Shown here: piece after piece, positions 1 to 11,637 of the stretch
Layout: every line of letters starts with the position of its first letter
Numbering within the stretch: position 1 is the stretch's first letter
Assembly: GCF_001522585.2 (NCBI RefSeq)
Contig: NZ_CP013373.1
Location: forward strand, 682,001-746,000
Direction: 5' to 3'
Source: Burkholderia sp. NRF60-BP8
GTDB taxonomy: Bacteria > Pseudomonadota > Gammaproteobacteria > Burkholderiales > Burkholderiaceae
DNA: 64,000 nucleotides
Program-made: the position numbers and the translations under genes
The notes under the pieces: generated by a model
The model's database searches: none
What the model saw: the letters and a program-made list of their open reading frames with translations, nothing else
Told to the model about the DNA's origin: nothing

Positions 1-1047
1 GTGCTGGGCGCCTATGCCGACCGCGCGGGCCGCAAGGCCGCGCTCACGCTGTCGATCCTGCTGATGATGGCCGGCACGCTGATCATCGCGGTGTTGCCGA
101 CCTACGAGACGATCGGCGTCGCCGCGCCGGTGATCCTCGTCGCCGCGCGGCTGATGCAGGGCTTTTCGGCAGGCGGCGAGTTCGGCAGCGCAACCGCGTT
201 CCTCGCCGAGCACGTCCCGGGCCGGCGCGGCTTCTTCGCGAGCTGGCAGGTCGCGAGCCAGGGGCTCACGACGCTGCTCGCCGCCGGCTTCGGCACCGTG
301 CTGAACGCGCAGCTGTCGGCCGCGCAGATGGCGTCGTGGGGCTGGCGCGTGCCGTTCTTCTTCGGGCTGCTGCTCGGGCCGGTCGCGTACTACATCCGCA
401 CCAAGGTCGACGAGACGCCCGAATTCCTCGCGGCCGAAGGCACCGCGAACCCGCTGCGCGATACGTTCGCGTCGCACAAGGCGCGCCTCGTCGCGGCAAT
501 GGGCGTGGTCGTGCTCGGCACCGTCGCGACCTATCTCGTGCTGTTCATGCCGACCTACGGCGTGAAGCAGCTCGGCCTCGCGCCGTCCGCCGCATTCGCG
601 GCGATTCTCGTCGTCGGCGTGATCCAGATGGCGTTCGCGCCGCTCGTCGGCCACTGGTCGGATCGCTACGGCCGCGTGCGCGTGATGATCGCGCCGGCCG
701 TCGGCATTCTCGTGCTGATCTATCCGGCGTTCGCGTATCTCGTCGCGCATCCGGGCTTCGGCACGCTGATCGCGCTGCAGGTGCTGCTCGCGTTCCTGAT
801 GACCGGCTACTTCGCGGCGCTGCCGGGGCTGTTGTCCGAGGTGTTTCCGGTGCAGACGCGCACGACCGGGATGTCGCTCGCGTATAACGTCGCGGTGACG
901 ATCTTCGGCGGCTTCGGGCCGTTCATCATCGCGTGGCTGATCCGCGAGACCGGGATGAAGACCGCGCCGAGCTTCTACCTGATGTTCGCGGCCGTGCTGA
1001 GCCTCGCGGCGCTGGTCGTGCTGCGGCGGCGGTTCGGGTTTCGCTGA
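1..1047 (+). CDS. MHS-family MFS transporter, 5'-truncated by the window
   Basis: This is a polytopic inner-membrane secondary transporter of the metabolite:H+ symporter (MHS) group, related to ShiA, ProP and citrate carriers. The fragment opens inside the loop 2-3 signature (YADRAGRK) and continues through about ten hydrophobic segments. A second loop motif (GHWSDRYGRVRV) lies near residue 220. Family members are about 430 residues, so roughly 80 N-terminal residues lie outside the window, and the GTG at base 1 is probably an internal valine. The gene converges on the S41 protease with only 17 bases between stop codons. The substrate cannot be read from the sequence; organic or amino acids are typical of the group. 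Confidence 0.85.
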   Translation: MLGAYADRAGRKAALTLSILLMMAGTLIIAVLPTYETIGVAAPVILVAARLMQGFSAGGEFGSATAFLAEHVPGRRGFFASWQVASQGLTTLLAAGFGTVLNAQLSAAQMASWGWRVPFFFGLLLGPVAYYIRTKVDETPEFLAAEGTANPLRDTFASHKARLVAAMGVVVLGTVATYLVLFMPTYGVKQLGLAPSAAFAAILVVGVIQMAFAPLVGHWSDRYGRVRVMIAPAVGILVLIYPAFAYLVAHPGFGTLIALQVLLAFLMTGYFAALPGLLSEVFPVQTRTTGMSLAYNVAVTIFGGFGPFIIAWLIRETGMKTAPSFYLMFAAVLSLAALVVLRRRFGFR

Positions 1048-1064
1048 AAGGGGCGGACGGCGCG

Positions 1065-2666
1065 TCAGTTGCCGCCGCGCTCGCACACCGGTTGCGCCGG
1101 CATCAGTTGCGGCGGCGCGTCGACGCTCCGGACCGGGCGCCCCGCGAGCGCGGCGAGCGCCTGTCGGAGCTGCCAGTCCGCGGCCGTGCCGAACGCGCGC
1201 TGCGGCAGCGCCGCGCTCCTCGCCGTATCGATCTTCGCGAATGCGCGCCGCTCGCGCAGCTTCTGCCGATCCTTGCGCACCTTCGCGAACGGATCGGGCG
1301 CCTGGCGGTCCGCGTACGGTGCGCGCGGAAGATCGACTTCCCGGTACCACAGCAGCACGCCGTCGACGTCCGAATCGACGCGCGGCGGCACGAGCCAGTC
1401 CGGCACGACGCCATAGCCGTCCATCGGGCAGCCGTTCGGCCGCAGGTTGCGCGCGAACGTGAAATTGAGACGCGTGCCGTCGATCAGGTCGACGCCCGTC
1501 TGCGCGAGCCCTTTCCCGTAGGTCGGCATGCCGAGCAGTTTCGCGCGGCCGAGATCCTTCAGCGCGGCCGCGGTCGCTTCGGCCGCCGACGCGCTCTGCC
1601 CGTCGACCAGCACCACGAGCGGCACCGTGCGCCACCAGTCGTCGGCCTGCAGCGGCGCGAGCGGGTCCTGCCCGTGCATGACGGGCAGTTGGTAGTCGGG
1701 CCAGTTGGTCGTGTAGCGGCGGCGGTGCGTGTCGCCGCGCTCGACCGTCACCATCGCGGTGCGGTCGCGTCCCGCGAACAGCGCGGTGATGCCGATCGCC
1801 GCATTGAGCGCGCCGCCGCCGTTGATGCGCAGGTCGAGGATCACGCCCTTCGGCGGCGGTCCCGTGCGGCGCGCGGCCTGCACCGCGTCGATATAGTCGC
1901 CGACCGCCGGCTCCGGAAAGCTCGACAGCCGCGTGTAGAGGATGTCGCCGTCGAGCCGCTTCGCGGTCGCCGGATGCGGTTTGACGATCGTGCGCACGGG
2001 CGCGAAGCTCAGCACCGCATGCTTCGGGCCGCGCTGCACGGTGAGCTTCAGCGGCACGCCCGCGTCGCCCTTCGCGAGCTTCATCAACTCGCTGCCGTCG
2101 ATGCCGACGACGCTTCGGTCGTTCATCGCGACGACGAGATCGTCGGGCCGCACGCCGGCTTTTTCGGCCGGCGCATCGGGAATCACGTCGATGATGTGCA
2201 GCCCGTCGGGCCGCGTCTCGAACACGATGCCGATGCCCGGCGTGCCGTCGCGCGCGCGCCGTTCGTCGTCGCGCCGTTCCTGCTCTTCCTTCGCGTTGAA
2301 GAAGCGTGCGTACGGCAGCGTCTTGATGCCTTCGTGGGTCGCGGCGTCGAGCAGCGCGCCGATATCGACGTCGGTCAGGTGCTGTTTCTTCAGCACTTCG
2401 ACCGCCGCTTTCAGTTCGCAGAGCTGCGGCTCCCAGTCGGGCGGGCAGGGCGACGGCGGTTGGGCGGCGGGCGCGGAAGCGGCGGCGGGTGAAGCGGCAG
2501 GCAGCGAAGCGGCGGAGGGTGAAGCGGCGGAGGGTGAAGCGGCGGAGGGTGAAGCGGCGGGCGGCGCGGATGCCGGTTGCGCACCGGCGAGCGGCGCATA
2601 CGGGCACGCGGTCGCGACGGCTGCGCAGACGGCGAGGCGACGAACGACACGCATGGGAGGCATCAT
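1065..2666 (-). CDS. S41 C-terminal-processing family serine protease with PDZ domain
   Basis: This is a predicted periplasmic protease of 533 residues. It has a signal-peptide-like N-terminus (basic, then hydrophobic, to about residue 29) and an Ala/Ser/Pro linker at about 31-72 encoded by a 15-bp tandem repeat. A PDZ domain spans about 140-220 and an S41 catalytic domain about 240-440. The Ser-Lys dyad is visible as S360 (in QSASAAE) and K385 (in TYGKG). The 25-residue spacing equals that of E. coli Prc. The protein is probably a carboxyl-terminal processing peptidase acting on periplasmic proteins; its substrate is unknown. ATG codons at 2666, 2663 and 2654 are all possible starts. I chose the first, since none has a strong Shine-Dalgarno sequence. 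Confidence 0.85.
   Translation of the reverse strand: MMPPMRVVRRLAVCAAVATACPYAPLAGAQPASAPPAASPSAASPSAASPSAASLPAASPAAASAPAAQPPSPCPPDWEPQLCELKAAVEVLKKQHLTDVDIGALLDAATHEGIKTLPYARFFNAKEEQERRDDERRARDGTPGIGIVFETRPDGLHIIDVIPDAPAEKAGVRPDDLVVAMNDRSVVGIDGSELMKLAKGDAGVPLKLTVQRGPKHAVLSFAPVRTIVKPHPATAKRLDGDILYTRLSSFPEPAVGDYIDAVQAARRTGPPPKGVILDLRINGGGALNAAIGITALFAGRDRTAMVTVERGDTHRRRYTTNWPDYQLPVMHGQDPLAPLQADDWWRTVPLVVLVDGQSASAAEATAAALKDLGRAKLLGMPTYGKGLAQTGVDLIDGTRLNFTFARNLRPNGCPMDGYGVVPDWLVPPRVDSDVDGVLLWYREVDLPRAPYADRQAPDPFAKVRKDRQKLRERRAFAKIDTARSAALPQRAFGTAADWQLRQALAALAGRPVRSVDAPPQLMPAQPVCERGGN
2506..2550. repeat. Three perfect 15-bp tandem repeats in the S41 protease linker
   Basis: The unit gaagcggcggagggt occurs three times in direct succession, with degenerate copies on both sides. 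Read on the minus strand it encodes the pentapeptide PSAAS. Because 15 is a multiple of three, gain or loss of units would change linker length without a frameshift. Confidence 0.9.
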
Positions 2667-2808
2667 CGGGACCGCACGTTCAGACGGGTGGCGAGGCGCG
2701 TGTCGGGTGCGCGAAGGCAACCGGCACGCGACGGGGCAGGGCGGTGACGATTGTAGCCGACCCTCGCGACCGCGCCGGCCGCCTGCCGTACCGCGGTGGC
2801 CCCGCACA

Positions 2809-2838
2809 TAAAAAAACCGGCCCAAACGGGCCGGCTTT
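2809..2838 (-). terminator. Rho-independent terminator of secF
   Basis: A 7-bp perfect GC stem (CCGGCCC 2817-2823 and GGGCCGG 2828-2834, four-base loop) is followed on the minus strand by seven T residues. It lies 24 bases past the secF stop codon and closes the yajC-secD-secF transcript. Confidence 0.85.
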
Positions 2839-2861
2839 TCGAAGCCGAAACGGCGTAGCGC

Positions 2862-3812
2862 TCAGACCTGCGCGCCGGCGTTCGGATCGTCCGGATCGTG
2901 CGCGGCCTTCTTTTCCTTGATCAGGTCTTCGCGCTTGATGCCGAGCCACATCGCGAGCGAACCCGCGACGAACACCGACGAGTAGATGCCGAACATGATG
3001 CCGACCGTCAGCGCGAGCGCGAAGTAGTGCAGCGTCGGACCGCCGAAGAAGAACATCGACAGCACCATCATTTCCGTCGACGTGTGCGTGATGATCGTGC
3101 GCGACATCGTGGTCGTGATCGCGTGGTTGATCACTTCCTGCACGCTCATCTTGCGTTCGCGGCGGAACGTTTCGCGGATCCGGTCGAAGATGACGACCGA
3201 CTCGTTGACCGAGTAGCCGAGCACCGCGAGGATCGCCGCGAGCACCGCCAGCGAGAACTCCCACTGGAAGAACGCGAAGAAGCCGAGAATGATCACGACG
3301 TCGTGCAGGTTGGCGATGATGCCGGCCACCGCGTACTTCCATTCGAAGCGGAACGACAGGTAGATCACGATGCCGATCACGACGCACGCGAGCGCGAGCA
3401 GACCGTCGGTCGCGAGCTCGCGGCCGACTTGCGGGCCGACGAACTCGACGCGCTGCAGCGTCACGTCCGGGCTCTGCGCCTTCAGCGCGCCCATCACCTG
3501 GTCGCTCTGCTGCGCGGACGTGAGGCCTTCCTTCAGTTGCAGGCGGATCAGCACGTTGCGCGACGTGCCGAAGTTCTGCACCTGCGCATCGGCATAGCCG
3601 AGCTTGCCGAGCGTCGCGCGCACGGGTTCGAGCTGCGCGGCCTGCTGGTACTGGACCTCGATCACCGTGCCGCCGGTGAATTCGACGGACAGGTGCAGCC
3701 CGCGGTGGAACAAGAAGAACACGGCGGCGAGGAACGTGACCAGCGAGATCACGTTGAACACCAGCGCGTGCCGCATGAACGGAATGTCTTTACGGATGCG
3801 GAAAAATTCCAT
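2862..3812 (-). CDS. secF: Protein translocase subunit SecF
   Basis: SecF is an inner-membrane component of the SecDF-YajC complex. Using proton-motive force, it pulls translocating preproteins into the periplasm. The 316-residue protein has a first membrane helix at about 17-37 (RHALVFNVISLVTF), a periplasmic P4-type domain, and a C-terminal five-helix bundle containing the family motif GYSVNESVVIFDRIRE. Its length equals that of E. coli SecF (323). It starts 18 bases after the secD stop and is followed by a strong terminator, so it is the last gene of the operon. Confidence 0.97.
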   Translation of the reverse strand: MEFFRIRKDIPFMRHALVFNVISLVTFLAAVFFLFHRGLHLSVEFTGGTVIEVQYQQAAQLEPVRATLGKLGYADAQVQNFGTSRNVLIRLQLKEGLTSAQQSDQVMGALKAQSPDVTLQRVEFVGPQVGRELATDGLLALACVVIGIVIYLSFRFEWKYAVAGIIANLHDVVIILGFFAFFQWEFSLAVLAAILAVLGYSVNESVVIFDRIRETFRRERKMSVQEVINHAITTTMSRTIITHTSTEMMVLSMFFFGGPTLHYFALALTVGIMFGIYSSVFVAGSLAMWLGIKREDLIKEKKAAHDPDDPNAGAQV

Positions 3813-3830
3813 GGCTTCGTCTCCGGCGCC

Positions 3831-5861
3831 TTATTGGGTCGAGCCCGGTTTCTTCGGCGACACGCCTTGCTGCGCGCGGTTGCGCAACTGCGGCTTGCCG
3901 GCGCGCGGCGCGTTGCCCTTCGCCGGGGCGGCGAGCTTCGCGGCGCGGGCAGTGTCGGTCGATTCGTCGGCCGCGTCGAACGACGCGCCGGCGGCACCCG
4001 CCGCGGCGCCTTCCGGCTTCCACACCTGGCCGATCGCGAGCGACTTCAGCTTCTTGCGGCCGCCGTACCAGAGGTTGACGATCCCGCGCGAGAAGAACAC
4101 CGCGGAGAACATCGACGTCAGAATGCCGAGGCAGTGCACGATCGCGAACGCGCGAACCGGGCCCGAGCCGAACGCGAGCAGCGCGAGGCCGGCGATCAGC
4201 GTCGTGACGTTCGAGTCGAGAATCGTCGCCCACGCGTGCGCGTAGCCGGCCTGGATCGCGAGCTGCGGCGGCTGGCCGGCGCGCAGTTCCTCGCGCACGC
4301 GCTCGTTGATCAGCACGTTCGAGTCGATTGCCATGCCGAGGGCGAGCGCGATGGCCGCGATGCCCGGCAGCGTCAGCGTCGCCTGCATCAGCGACAGCAC
4401 GGCGACGAGCAGCAACAGGTTCACCGACAGGCCGATCACCGACACCACGCCGAACAGCATGTAGTACGCGACCATGAATACGGCGATCGCGCAGAAGCCC
4501 CAGATCACCGAGTGGATGCCCATCTTGATGTTGTCGGCGCCGAGGCTCGGGCCGATCGTGCGTTCCTCGATGATGTCCATCGGCGCGGCGAGCGAACCGG
4601 CGCGCAGCAGCAGCGCGAGGTCGGCCGCGGCCTGCGGCGTCGGCTGGCCCGTGATCTGGAAGCGGTCGCCGAGTTCGGACTGGATCGTCGCGACCGTCAG
4701 CACTTCGCCCTTGCCCTTCTCGAACAGCACCATCGCCATCGGCTTGCCGATGTTCTCGCGCGACACGGCGCGCACCGCACGGCCGCCCGCCGAATCGAGG
4801 CGGATGTTGACCGACGGACGCTGGTGATCGTCGAAGCCGGCCGACGCGTCGATGATGCGGTCGCCGGTGAAGATCACGTCCTTCTTCAGCAGCACGGGCG
4901 CCTGGTTGCCCTGCGTGAACAGTTCCTCACCCGGCGGCACGGGGTCGTTCGGGTTCGGGTGCGTGTTGATCGGGTCGGCGAGGCGCGCCTCGAGCGTCGC
5001 GGTGCGGCCGATGATGTCCTTCGCCTTCGCGGTGTCCTGCACGCCCGGCAGTTCGACGACGATGCGGTCGCTGCCTTGCTGCTGCAGGATCGGCTCGGAC
5101 ACGCCGAGTTCGTTCACGCGGTTGTGGAGGGTGGTCAGGTTCTGCTTGAGCGCGGCGTCTTCCACGGACTTCTGCACGGCCGGCGTGAAGGTGCCGACCA
5201 CCTGCGTGCCGCCGCCGCCGGGCTGCGTCGCCCATTGCAGCTCGGTGATCGACGCGGCGAGCACCTTGCGGGCGTCTTCCGCCGTCTGCGCATCGCTGAA
5301 GTTGACGACCACGGACTGCTCGACGCGGCTCACGCCGCCGTCGCGGATGTTCTTGTCGCGCAGCAGCGTGCGCGCGTCGGACGCGTCGGAGTCGAGCTTC
5401 TTCGTGAGCGCGCCCGTCATGTCGACCTGGAGCAGGAAGTGCACACCGCCGCGCAGGTCGAGGCCGAGATACATCGGCAGCGCGTGCAGGGCGGTCAGCC
5501 AGCGCGGCGACGCGCTCTGCAGGTTCAGTGCGACGACGTACTGCGGATCGTTCGGGTCGGCGTTCAGCGACTTCTGCAGCAGGTCCTTGACGCGCAGCTG
5601 CGTATCGGTGTCCTTCAGGCGCACGCGGATGTTCGCGTTGGTCGCCGTGTTCTCGAAGGTGACGTCGTCCGGCGCGATCTGCGCGGACGCGAGCGCCGAT
5701 TCGACCTGGGTCAGCGTGGCCGAGTCGAGCTTGACCGTGGCCTTGCCGCTCGACACCTGCACCGCCGGCGCTTCGCCGAAGAAGTTGGGCAATGTGTACA
5801 GAAGGCCGATGGCGAGCGCCACGACCATCACGACATATTTCCAGAGTGGATAACGATTCAT
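3831..5861 (-). CDS. secD: Protein translocase subunit SecD
   Basis: SecD is the larger partner of SecF in the Sec translocase accessory complex. An N-terminal membrane helix (about 7-25) is followed by the periplasmic P1 domain with the conserved LGLDLRGGVHF motif, and then by the membrane bundle with GMAIDSNVLINERVREE. At 676 residues it is about 60 longer than E. coli SecD. The excess lies in a cytoplasmic tail (about residues 615-676) rich in Ala, Lys and Pro, with no recognisable fold. The gene follows yajC by 106 bases and precedes secF by 18. Confidence 0.97.
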   Translation of the reverse strand: MNRYPLWKYVVMVVALAIGLLYTLPNFFGEAPAVQVSSGKATVKLDSATLTQVESALASAQIAPDDVTFENTATNANIRVRLKDTDTQLRVKDLLQKSLNADPNDPQYVVALNLQSASPRWLTALHALPMYLGLDLRGGVHFLLQVDMTGALTKKLDSDASDARTLLRDKNIRDGGVSRVEQSVVVNFSDAQTAEDARKVLAASITELQWATQPGGGGTQVVGTFTPAVQKSVEDAALKQNLTTLHNRVNELGVSEPILQQQGSDRIVVELPGVQDTAKAKDIIGRTATLEARLADPINTHPNPNDPVPPGEELFTQGNQAPVLLKKDVIFTGDRIIDASAGFDDHQRPSVNIRLDSAGGRAVRAVSRENIGKPMAMVLFEKGKGEVLTVATIQSELGDRFQITGQPTPQAAADLALLLRAGSLAAPMDIIEERTIGPSLGADNIKMGIHSVIWGFCAIAVFMVAYYMLFGVVSVIGLSVNLLLLVAVLSLMQATLTLPGIAAIALALGMAIDSNVLINERVREELRAGQPPQLAIQAGYAHAWATILDSNVTTLIAGLALLAFGSGPVRAFAIVHCLGILTSMFSAVFFSRGIVNLWYGGRKKLKSLAIGQVWKPEGAAAGAAGASFDAADESTDTARAAKLAAPAKGNAPRAGKPQLRNRAQQGVSPKKPGSTQ

Positions 5862-5967
5862 GAGGGGGCCGAACGGGTGGTTGGCGTGAAAGCGTCGCGT
5901 CCGGCGCCGCGGCGGCCCGCGCTCTCAGGCGGGCACGGCGCGGGGAGCCGGACGCTCGGTATAAGCC

Positions 5968-6291
5968 TTACAGCGACTTGATCGTGCCCTTCGGCAGAAT
6001 GGTCGTGACGGCAGCCTTCTGCACGGTGATTTCGGTGCCTTCGGCGATTTCGACGCCGATGTAGCCTTCGGTGACCTTCGTCACCTTGCCGACGAGGCCG
6101 CCGCTCGTGACGACTTCGTCGCCCTTCGCCATGGCCGCGAGCATGTTGCGGTGTTCCTTCTGGCGCTTCATCTGCGGACGGATCATGATGAAGTACAGCA
6201 CCGCGAACATCAGGATGAGCGGCAGGAAGCTCATCAGGCTCGATTCGGCGCCACCGGCACCTTGCGCGAAGGCATTGGAAATGAACGGCAC
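5968..6291 (-). CDS. yajC: Preprotein translocase subunit YajC
   Basis: This is a 107-residue single-pass inner-membrane protein that associates with SecDF. One strong hydrophobic helix (SFLPLILMFAVLYFIMIRP, about residues 21-39) is followed by the family motif RPQMKRQKEH and a small cytoplasmic beta domain (GDEVVTSGGLVGKV). Size and order, yajC then secD then secF, are as in most proteobacteria. The gene is 255 bases from tgt, so it may use its own promoter there or read-through from tgt. Confidence 0.96.
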   Translation of the reverse strand: MPFISNAFAQGAGGAESSLMSFLPLILMFAVLYFIMIRPQMKRQKEHRNMLAAMAKGDEVVTSGGLVGKVTKVTEGYIGVEIAEGTEITVQKAAVTTILPKGTIKSL

Positions 6292-6546
6292 GTTGGTCTC
6301 TCCGTAGGGGAAGATCGAAAAATAAGCCGGTTATTCTACCACCGGCCCCATGCGCAAACGGCGCGGCAAATGCGCTTTCGGATCAAGCTGTTAAAGCGCG
6401 AACCGATACCGTTGCGGCTTGCTTGGAAAGGCAATTGTAATGTTTGATGGCTCGGTTCGGCGGGCGGGCCGGGGTTTTTTAGTGCGTGTCCTATTGGATA
6501 TCGTTTTCTTTCAGGTCGTGTCCTACAGGGGCCGCCCGCCGGCCAG

Positions 6547-8995
<2,449 letters not shown>

Positions 8996-9162
8996 GCGGG
9001 CTGGTTCGAAACGGCCGGCGGGCGCCGCCGACAGGGCGGAAACGCGTAAACGGCGCGCGCGAGCCGCTATGATGGCGGGATGCGCGGCCTGGCCGGCGCC
9101 GTTCGTTCGGACGACGTGAAAGCCGCTATTGTACTTGCCTTGCGAAGCACCCAGACGATCCG

Positions 9163-11511
9163 ATGCCCGTATCACCCCGCCGCTCCTCCGCCGCCGTTGC
9201 CGATTCCGCCGATCCGTTCGACGCGGACGATGCCGTGCCGCCCGCGCAAGCCGCGGGCGAGCGCGCCGCGCCGCGTGGCGCGGCATCGCGTCGCGCGGGC
9301 CCGAAGCGCGGCGCCGACGGGCGGCTCGCGCAGCCGGCCGCGGCCGCGCCCGGCGTCGAACCCGGCGCGGACGGCGACGAAGCGGCGGAAGCGGGCGCAC
9401 CCGGCGCACCCGGCACGAAGCGCAAGAAGAAACCGGCCGCGGACAAACCCGTGAAAACCGCCGACAAGCTCGCGAAGCTCGGCCTCACGCGCTCGATCGA
9501 TCTCGTGCTGCATCTGCCGATGCGCTACGAGGACGAAACCACGCTCACACCGATCGGCGAACTGCTGCCGGGCGGCATCGCGCAGACCGAAGGCGTCGTG
9601 TTCGACAACGAGGTCGCGTACCGGCCGCGCCGCCAGCTCGTCGTGAAGATCCAGGACGACGACGGCGAGCAACTCGTGCTGCGGTTCCTGAATTTCTATG
9701 GCTCGCAGGTCAAGCAGATGGCCGTCGGCCAGCGGCTGCGCGTGCGCGGCGACGTGCGCGGCGGCTTCTTCGGAATGGAGATGGTGCATCCGGCCGTGCG
9801 CGTCGTCGAAGCCGATGCGCCGCTGCCGCAGGTGCTCACACCCGTCTACCCGAGCACGGCCGGCGTGTCGCAGGCGTATCTGCGCAAGGCGATCGAGAAC
9901 GCGGTCGAGCGCACGCCGCTGCCCGAGCTGCTGCCGCCCGAGATCGAGCGCGACTACCTGAAGCCGCTCGGCGTGCCGACGCTCGCGCAGGCCGTGCGGA
10001 TCCTGCACCACCCGGGCGTCGATTCCGACGAAGCCGCGCTGATGGACGGCTCGCATCCGGCATGGACGCGCATCAAGTTCGAGGAGCTGCTCGCGCAGCA
10101 ACTGTCGCTCAAGCGGGCGCACGAGGAGCGCCGCACCCGCGCCGCGCCCGCGATGCCGCGCCGCGCCGCGACCGATACCGATGCGTTGACCACGCGCCTT
10201 TACGCGGCGCTGCCGTTCACGTTGACCGGCGCGCAGGCGCGCGTCGTCGACGAGATCGCGCACGACCTCACGCTCCCGCACCCGATGCAGCGCCTGCTGC
10301 AGGGCGACGTCGGCAGCGGCAAGACGGTCGTCGCGGCGCTGGCCGCCACGCAGGCGATCGACGCCGGCTACCAGGCCGCGCTGATGGCGCCGACCGAAAT
10401 CCTCGCGGAACAGCACGCGCGCAAGCTGCGCGCATGGCTCGAGCCGCTCGGCGTCACGGTCGCATGGCTCGCGGGCAGCCTGAAGGCGAAGGAGAAACGC
10501 GCGGCGATCGAGGCCGCCGCGCTCGGCACCGCGCAGCTCGTGATCGGCACGCACGCGATCATCCAGGACACGGTCGAATTCGCGCGGCTCGGCCTCGTGA
10601 TCGTCGACGAGCAGCACCGCTTCGGCGTCGAGCAGCGTCTCGCGTTGCGCGCGAAGGCCGCGAATGCCGCCAACGGCGCGCGCGACTTTCAGCCGCACCA
10701 ACTGATGATGTCGGCCACGCCGATTCCGCGCACGCTCGCGATGACGTACTACGCGGACCTCGAGGTATCGACGATCGACGAGTTGCCGCCCGGCCGCACG
10801 CCCGTGCTGACGCGCCTCGTCGGCGACGCGCGGCGCGAGGAAGTGATCGCCCGCGTGCGCGAGGCCGCGCTGACCGGGCGCCAGGTGTATTGGGTGTGCC
10901 CGCTGATCGAGGAGAGCGAGACGCTGCAGTTGCAGACGGCCGTCGAAACCTACGAGACGCTGGCCGCGGCGCTTCCCGAGTTGAAGGTCGGCCTCGTGCA
11001 CGGCCGCCTGTCGCCGGCCGACAAGGCGGCCGTGATGGAAGCGTTCACGCGCAACGAAGTGCAGTTGCTGGTCGCGACGACCGTGATCGAAGTCGGCGTC
11101 GACGTGCCGAACGCGTCGCTGATGGTGATCGAGCACGCGGAGCGGTTCGGCCTCGCGCAGCTGCACCAGTTGCGCGGCCGCGTCGGGCGCGGCACCGCGG
11201 CGTCGGTGTGCGTGCTGCTGTACACCGGACCGCTGTCGATCGCCGGCCGCGAGCGGCTGAAGACGATGCGCGAGACGACCGACGGTTTCGAGATCGCGCG
11301 GCGCGACCTCGAAATCCGCGGCCCCGGCGAATTCCTCGGCGCGCGCCAGTCGGGTGCGGCGATGCTGCGCTTTGCGAACCTCGAGACCGACGGCTGGCTG
11401 ATCGATCCTGCCCGCGAGGCCGCGGCGCGGCTGATTGCCGCGTATCCGGAGGTCGTCACGCAGCATCTCGCGCGCTGGCTCGGCGCGCGCGAGCAGTACC
11501 TGAAGGCCTGA
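9163..11511 (+). CDS. recG: ATP-dependent DNA helicase RecG
   Basis: RecG remodels stalled replication forks and Holliday junctions. The 782-residue protein has the wedge (OB) domain after LHLPMRYED (about residues 118-126), Walker A in [12 protein letters not shown], a DEQH box ([13 protein letters not shown]), helicase motif [14 protein letters not shown] and motif [11 protein letters not shown]. It is about 90 residues longer than E. coli RecG (693). The extra length is an Ala/Pro/Arg-rich, low-complexity N-terminal region ending in a Lys run (KRKKK). A start at 9163 gives this full length, and a later start cannot be excluded. oxyR follows on the same strand after 126 bases. Confidence 0.95.
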   Translation: MPVSPRRSSAAVADSADPFDADDAVPPAQAAGERAAPRGAASRRAGPKRGADGRLAQPAAAAPGVEPGADGDEAAEAGAPGAPGTKRKKKPAADKPVKTADKLAKLGLTRSIDLVLHLPMRYEDETTLTPIGELLPGGIAQTEGVVFDNEVAYRPRRQLVVKIQDDDGEQLVLRFLNFYGSQVKQMAVGQRLRVRGDVRGGFFGMEMVHPAVRVVEADAPLPQVLTPVYPSTAGVSQAYLRKAIENAVERTPLPELLPPEIERDYLKPLGVPTLAQAVRILHHPGVDSDEAALMDGSHPAWTRIKFEELLAQQLSLKRAHEERRTRAAPAMPRRAATDTDALTTRLYAALPFTLTGAQARVVDEIAHDLTLPHPMQRLLQGDVGSGKTVVAALAATQAIDAGYQAALMAPTEILAEQHARKLRAWLEPLGVTVAWLAGSLKAKEKRAAIEAAALGTAQLVIGTHAIIQDTVEFARLGLVIVDEQHRFGVEQRLALRAKAANAANGARDFQPHQLMMSATPIPRTLAMTYYADLEVSTIDELPPGRTPVLTRLVGDARREEVIARVREAALTGRQVYWVCPLIEESETLQLQTAVETYETLAAALPELKVGLVHGRLSPADKAAVMEAFTRNEVQLLVATTVIEVGVDVPNASLMVIEHAERFGLAQLHQLRGRVGRGTAASVCVLLYTGPLSIAGRERLKTMRETTDGFEIARRDLEIRGPGEFLGARQSGAAMLRFANLETDGWLIDPAREAAARLIAAYPEVVTQHLARWLGAREQYLKA

Positions 11512-11637
11512 TCGACCGGCTTGGGGCCGGATCGGAGGCCGCCACTCGACGCATCGCGATGCAGAGAAACTTGGCGAACCTGGGTCAGAGGGTGTATAAA
11601 TTAAACCTATCGCCTGTATATCTCTGATTGACCCACA

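Noticed and set aside
1..3. GTG at the first base as the transporter start codon
   Set aside because: The translation begins inside the loop 2-3 motif of the MHS family, so the N-terminus must lie outside the window.
2506..2550. Tandem repeats considered as a CRISPR array
   Set aside because: Units are 15 bp, directly adjacent, without spacers, and in frame inside a protein gene.
2898..5981. A plus-strand open frame of over 1000 codons opposite secF and secD
   Set aside because: Its product is Arg/His/Asp-rich without any domain, as expected of the antisense frame in high-GC DNA. The minus strand encodes clear SecF and SecD.
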